Below are positions 61,992 through 64,000 of a stretch of DNA of 64,000 nucleotides, one piece after another. Under the pieces are notes generated by a model. The model worked only from the letters and a program-made list of their open reading frames with translations. It had not been told where the DNA came from and ran no database searches. Position numbers and translations under genes: made by a program. Source of the stretch: Acidobacteriota bacterium (lineage in GTDB: Bacteria; Acidobacteriota; Terriglobia; Terriglobales; Acidobacteriaceae); the NCBI GenBank assembly GCA_021805025.1, contig JAJZGF010000009.1, positions 1 through 64,000 of the forward strand, read 5' to 3'. Position 1 is the stretch's first letter, and the number at the start of each line of letters is the position of its first letter.

Positions 61992-64000
61992 TCACTGCCC
62001 GTTGGGGGATGCGGGCATCGAGCGAATGTACGCGACCAGCGCCTGCATATCAGGAGGACTCAGGTTGGTGAGCGGCATTCCGCCCTGCTGCATGCGCTTG
62101 CTGTGGTGGCGCAGCAGGTTCTCCAGCACGTCTGCCGGCAGCAGCGAGGCCGTACCTGCCAGCGGCGGCGCCGCAACGGTTCCATGCAGTCCGCCCACAC
62201 CGTGGCAGGTCTCGCACGTCAGGCGCTGGAAGATCTTGTGTCCACTCTCCGCCAGAGGGTTAAGAGGCGCGGGAGCCGCAGCAGGCGTTGCGGCTGTCAC
62301 AGGGGGCGCGCCTGTTTCGGGTGCGGTCGCCGGGGCGCCGCTGGGCGCTGTTCCCAAGTCGGCCTGTGCGGACGGCGCCGCGGCGGTTCCAGGCTCGAGG
62401 CTATCCAGATAAGCCACCAGTTGCGCCAGTTGCGGGTCCTTCAGCGTCACCATCGGCATGCCCCCCGCCTTCATCTTGCTGGTCGGGTGATGCAGCAGCC
62501 AAGGCAATTTGTCGCCGGGAAACTTCTTGCTGATGCTGATCAGCGACGGGGCAAACTGAGTTCCGTGCGCCGTTGGACCATGGCAGGCCGCGCAACCCTG
62601 CGAGAGGAACAGCGCGCGTCCTGGACTTGGCGGCACTGCGGCTGAAGCGGCGCCTGGGGATGCAGTGCCCGTCTGCGCGGTCGCTGCCGCACCGGAAGTC
62701 TCCGCGACCGCTGGAGCGACGCCCTGCGCCATCTCCGGATATTGCACGCTGCCGCCCTGATCCTGGACTGCCGGCGCAGGCTGTCCCTGGGCCTGCTGCT
62801 GCTGCGTCTGCGGCGCGTGCAGCGTCCGCAGATAGGCAATCAGCGCGTTGCGCTGCTCGTCGGAACCAAAGACCGGCGGCATTCCGCCTGCCTTCATCTT
62901 CGCATTGGGAGTGACAAGCAGTTGCGACAATTGCGCGTCGGAGACATGTGCGATCATCGGCGCCATCGCCGGGGCGCGCCCACCCGCGCCCGCCTGCCCA
63001 TGGCAGGCAAAGCAGCCACGCTCCTGGAAGAGTTGCTGCCCTTCCGCTGCCGCCGCGGACATTGGCGCCGCCGCGGCTGCGGCACCCGAACCACCAGCCG
63101 CACTGGCTTCCCCCGGACGGCCTGTTGCTGCGGGCGCGGGAGAAGCGCCTGACATCGCCTGCACGTTTGCCGCACTGGTTCCAATCACGCCCAGGTAAGC
63201 CAACAGAGCAGACATATCGCTGGGCGAGGCATCCACGGCCGGCATGTGCCCGGCGCGCATCGCCGGATTCGGGTTGTGCAACAGAGCAATCAGCTGCGGC
63301 TCGGGAAACTTCGTTGTAACGCCCTTCAAGCTGGGCGCCACGGTCGTGCCTAGACCGACTTCTCCGTGGCAGCCCGAGCATCCATGTTCCTGAAAGATTC
63401 CTCTGCCGCGCGCAACCAGCGGACTCACAGGCCCAATCGGCAGCGCCAACGGCCCGGTTCCGCCGGGTGACTCCATATACGGCTCGAACGGCGCAGCCGT
63501 ATACTCGGCTTCCTGTCTGGCCTGGAGCGCGAGCTGTGCTGCCGTCGTCGGGTCGTCTGCATCGTCCAGATGGCTCCTCATGCCCAGATAGATCGTGCCC
63601 GTCAGCACAATCGCCACCGCGAGTACCGGAATCGGCCTGCGCCACGGTCGGCGCTCCAGCCGCCGGTCAAGAAACGGCAGCAGGAAGAACAGCGCCGCCA
63701 GCAGGCCCGGCGCCACCACCACCGCGAAGACCACCTTGGGCCCTTCCCAGAACTTCAGCCACTCAAACATCGGCAGGTAATACCACTCCGGCCGAGGCAG
63801 AAAGTGCGTGTCCGCAGGGTTGGCAATCGGTCCCAGGCCCTCTGGATGGAAGTATGCGAGGAACCCAAGCCCAACCATCAGCAGCATGGCAAAAGCCATG
63901 TCCATCAGCACCTGGCGCGGATAGAAACCCTCCGGCTTCAGCTTCGGATGGATCGGATCCTCGTTGATCGGTCCTGCCGCTCCAGCCTTGCGGAATAGAA
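61992..64000 (-). CDS. Cytochrome b C-terminal domain fused to four c-haem domains (5' partial)
   Basis: The frame is open to the window edge, so the N-terminus lies beyond 64000. It starts inside the cytochrome b C-terminal (subunit IV-like) region: DEDPIHPK-like EDPIHPKLKPEGFYPRQ, a helix, then NPADTHFLPRPEWYYLPMFEWLKFWEG and two more helices. Four haem c domains follow with motifs CSGCH (63366-63380), CFACH, CAACH and CETCH. Each is followed by a Met-ligand segment of the form MxxGxMP (PAMRAGHMP, AKMKAGGMP, SKMKAGGMP, KRMQQGGMP). Ala/Pro/Gln linkers join them. It should be part of a bc1/b6f-type complex carrying its own electron outlet. The Rieske and cytochrome b N-terminal genes would lie beyond the window. 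Confidence 0.9.
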   Translation of the reverse strand, partial: LFRKAGAAGPINEDPIHPKLKPEGFYPRQVLMDMAFAMLLMVGLGFLAYFHPEGLGPIANPADTHFLPRPEWYYLPMFEWLKFWEGPKVVFAVVVAPGLLAALFFLLPFLDRRLERRPWRRPIPVLAVAIVLTGTIYLGMRSHLDDADDPTTAAQLALQARQEAEYTAAPFEPYMESPGGTGPLALPIGPVSPLVARGRGIFQEHGCSGCHGEVGLGTTVAPSLKGVTTKFPEPQLIALLHNPNPAMRAGHMPAVDASPSDMSALLAYLGVIGTSAANVQAMSGASPAPAATGRPGEASAAGGSGAAAAAAPMSAAAAEGQQLFQERGCFACHGQAGAGGRAPAMAPMIAHVSDAQLSQLLVTPNAKMKAGGMPPVFGSDEQRNALIAYLRTLHAPQTQQQQAQGQPAPAVQDQGGSVQYPEMAQGVAPAVAETSGAAATAQTGTASPGAASAAVPPSPGRALFLSQGCAACHGPTAHGTQFAPSLISISKKFPGDKLPWLLHHPTSKMKAGGMPMVTLKDPQLAQLVAYLDSLEPGTAAAPSAQADLGTAPSGAPATAPETGAPPVTAATPAAAPAPLNPLAESGHKIFQRLTCETCHGVGGLHGTVAAPPLAGTASLLPADVLENLLRHHSKRMQQGGMPLTNLSPPDMQALVAYIRSMPASPNGQ

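Noticed and set aside
1-64000. CRISPR arrays, rRNA genes, complete insertion sequences, phage genes
   Set aside because: No regularly spaced repeats, no rRNA signatures, no transposase with terminal repeats and no phage structural genes were seen on reading either strand.

Overview
The window looks like a chromosome segment of a GC-rich, Gram-negative acidobacterium (Terriglobia-like). The reasons are the gene content (a GH18-deacetylase-glycosyltransferase polysaccharide protein, GH3 and GH2 secreted glycosidases, multi-haem cytochromes, an N-terminal domain at 35724-36989 and a small basic protein at 37224-37454 that I associate with acidobacteria) and an intergenic repeat starting TGTCATCTTGAGCGAAGC that I have seen in such genomes. 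The taxonomic call is an inference; there is no rRNA gene here.

Layout. 1-1873: the end of a group-4-hydrogenase/complex-I-like operon whose large subunit has lost the NiFe cysteines while the small subunit keeps its Fe-S cysteines. 2330-3388: an unrecognised protein with class I terpene-synthase-like motifs. 3657-3743: tRNA-Leu(CAA), then an exported dienelactone hydrolase. 5079-10934: a minus-strand exopolysaccharide cluster in decay. A GT2-deacetylase fusion and a methyltransferase are intact, but a FemAB/CelD-like acyltransferase and a GT4 glycosyltransferase carry in-frame stop codons, and only the first part of an ABC-2 permease remains. 11377-13867: MFS and AI-2E transporters. 14125-17218: mtaB, then infC-rpmI-rplT with an apparent AUC start for infC and an interleaved (pseudoknot) leader before rpmI. 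17312-17967: a GIY-YIG nuclease gene bracketed by copies of a palindromic repeat. 18504-24956: folD-coaE, an HtrA protease with NDH-2, a di-haem peroxidase with a haem-binding partner, and an FmdB zinc ribbon. 25044-35100: serS, a LolA-like protein, a membrane glycosyltransferase, the 1176-residue GH18-NodB-GT2 protein and a GH3 beta-glucosidase.

35724-53760: a membrane protein behind a good sigma70-type promoter, a GH2 glycosidase, a ferredoxin-NADP reductase, an EF-G paralogue, a membrane spermidine-synthase-like protein, purL-purF, lipA, glyA and several small exported proteins. 53812-56224: an M23 peptidase, then a compact mercury-response locus (merR divergent from merT-merP-GDCCVxC protein) with a clear MerR operator but no merA. 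56394-64000: a pseudokinase-TonB fusion, an alpha/beta hydrolase, a methionine-rich lipoprotein and a Cys-rich exported protein that diverge from a region with two perfect GTGAT-N4-ATCAC (CRP/FNR-type) sites, and a cytochrome b C-terminal half fused to four tandem haem c domains (open at the window end).

The strongest leads are the tetra-haem cytochrome b fusion, the one-chain PgaBC-like polymer protein, the rpmI pseudoknot leader, the repeat-flanked GIY-YIG gene, the pseudokinase-TonB protein and the paired CRP/FNR sites. No CRISPR array, rRNA gene or complete IS element was seen.
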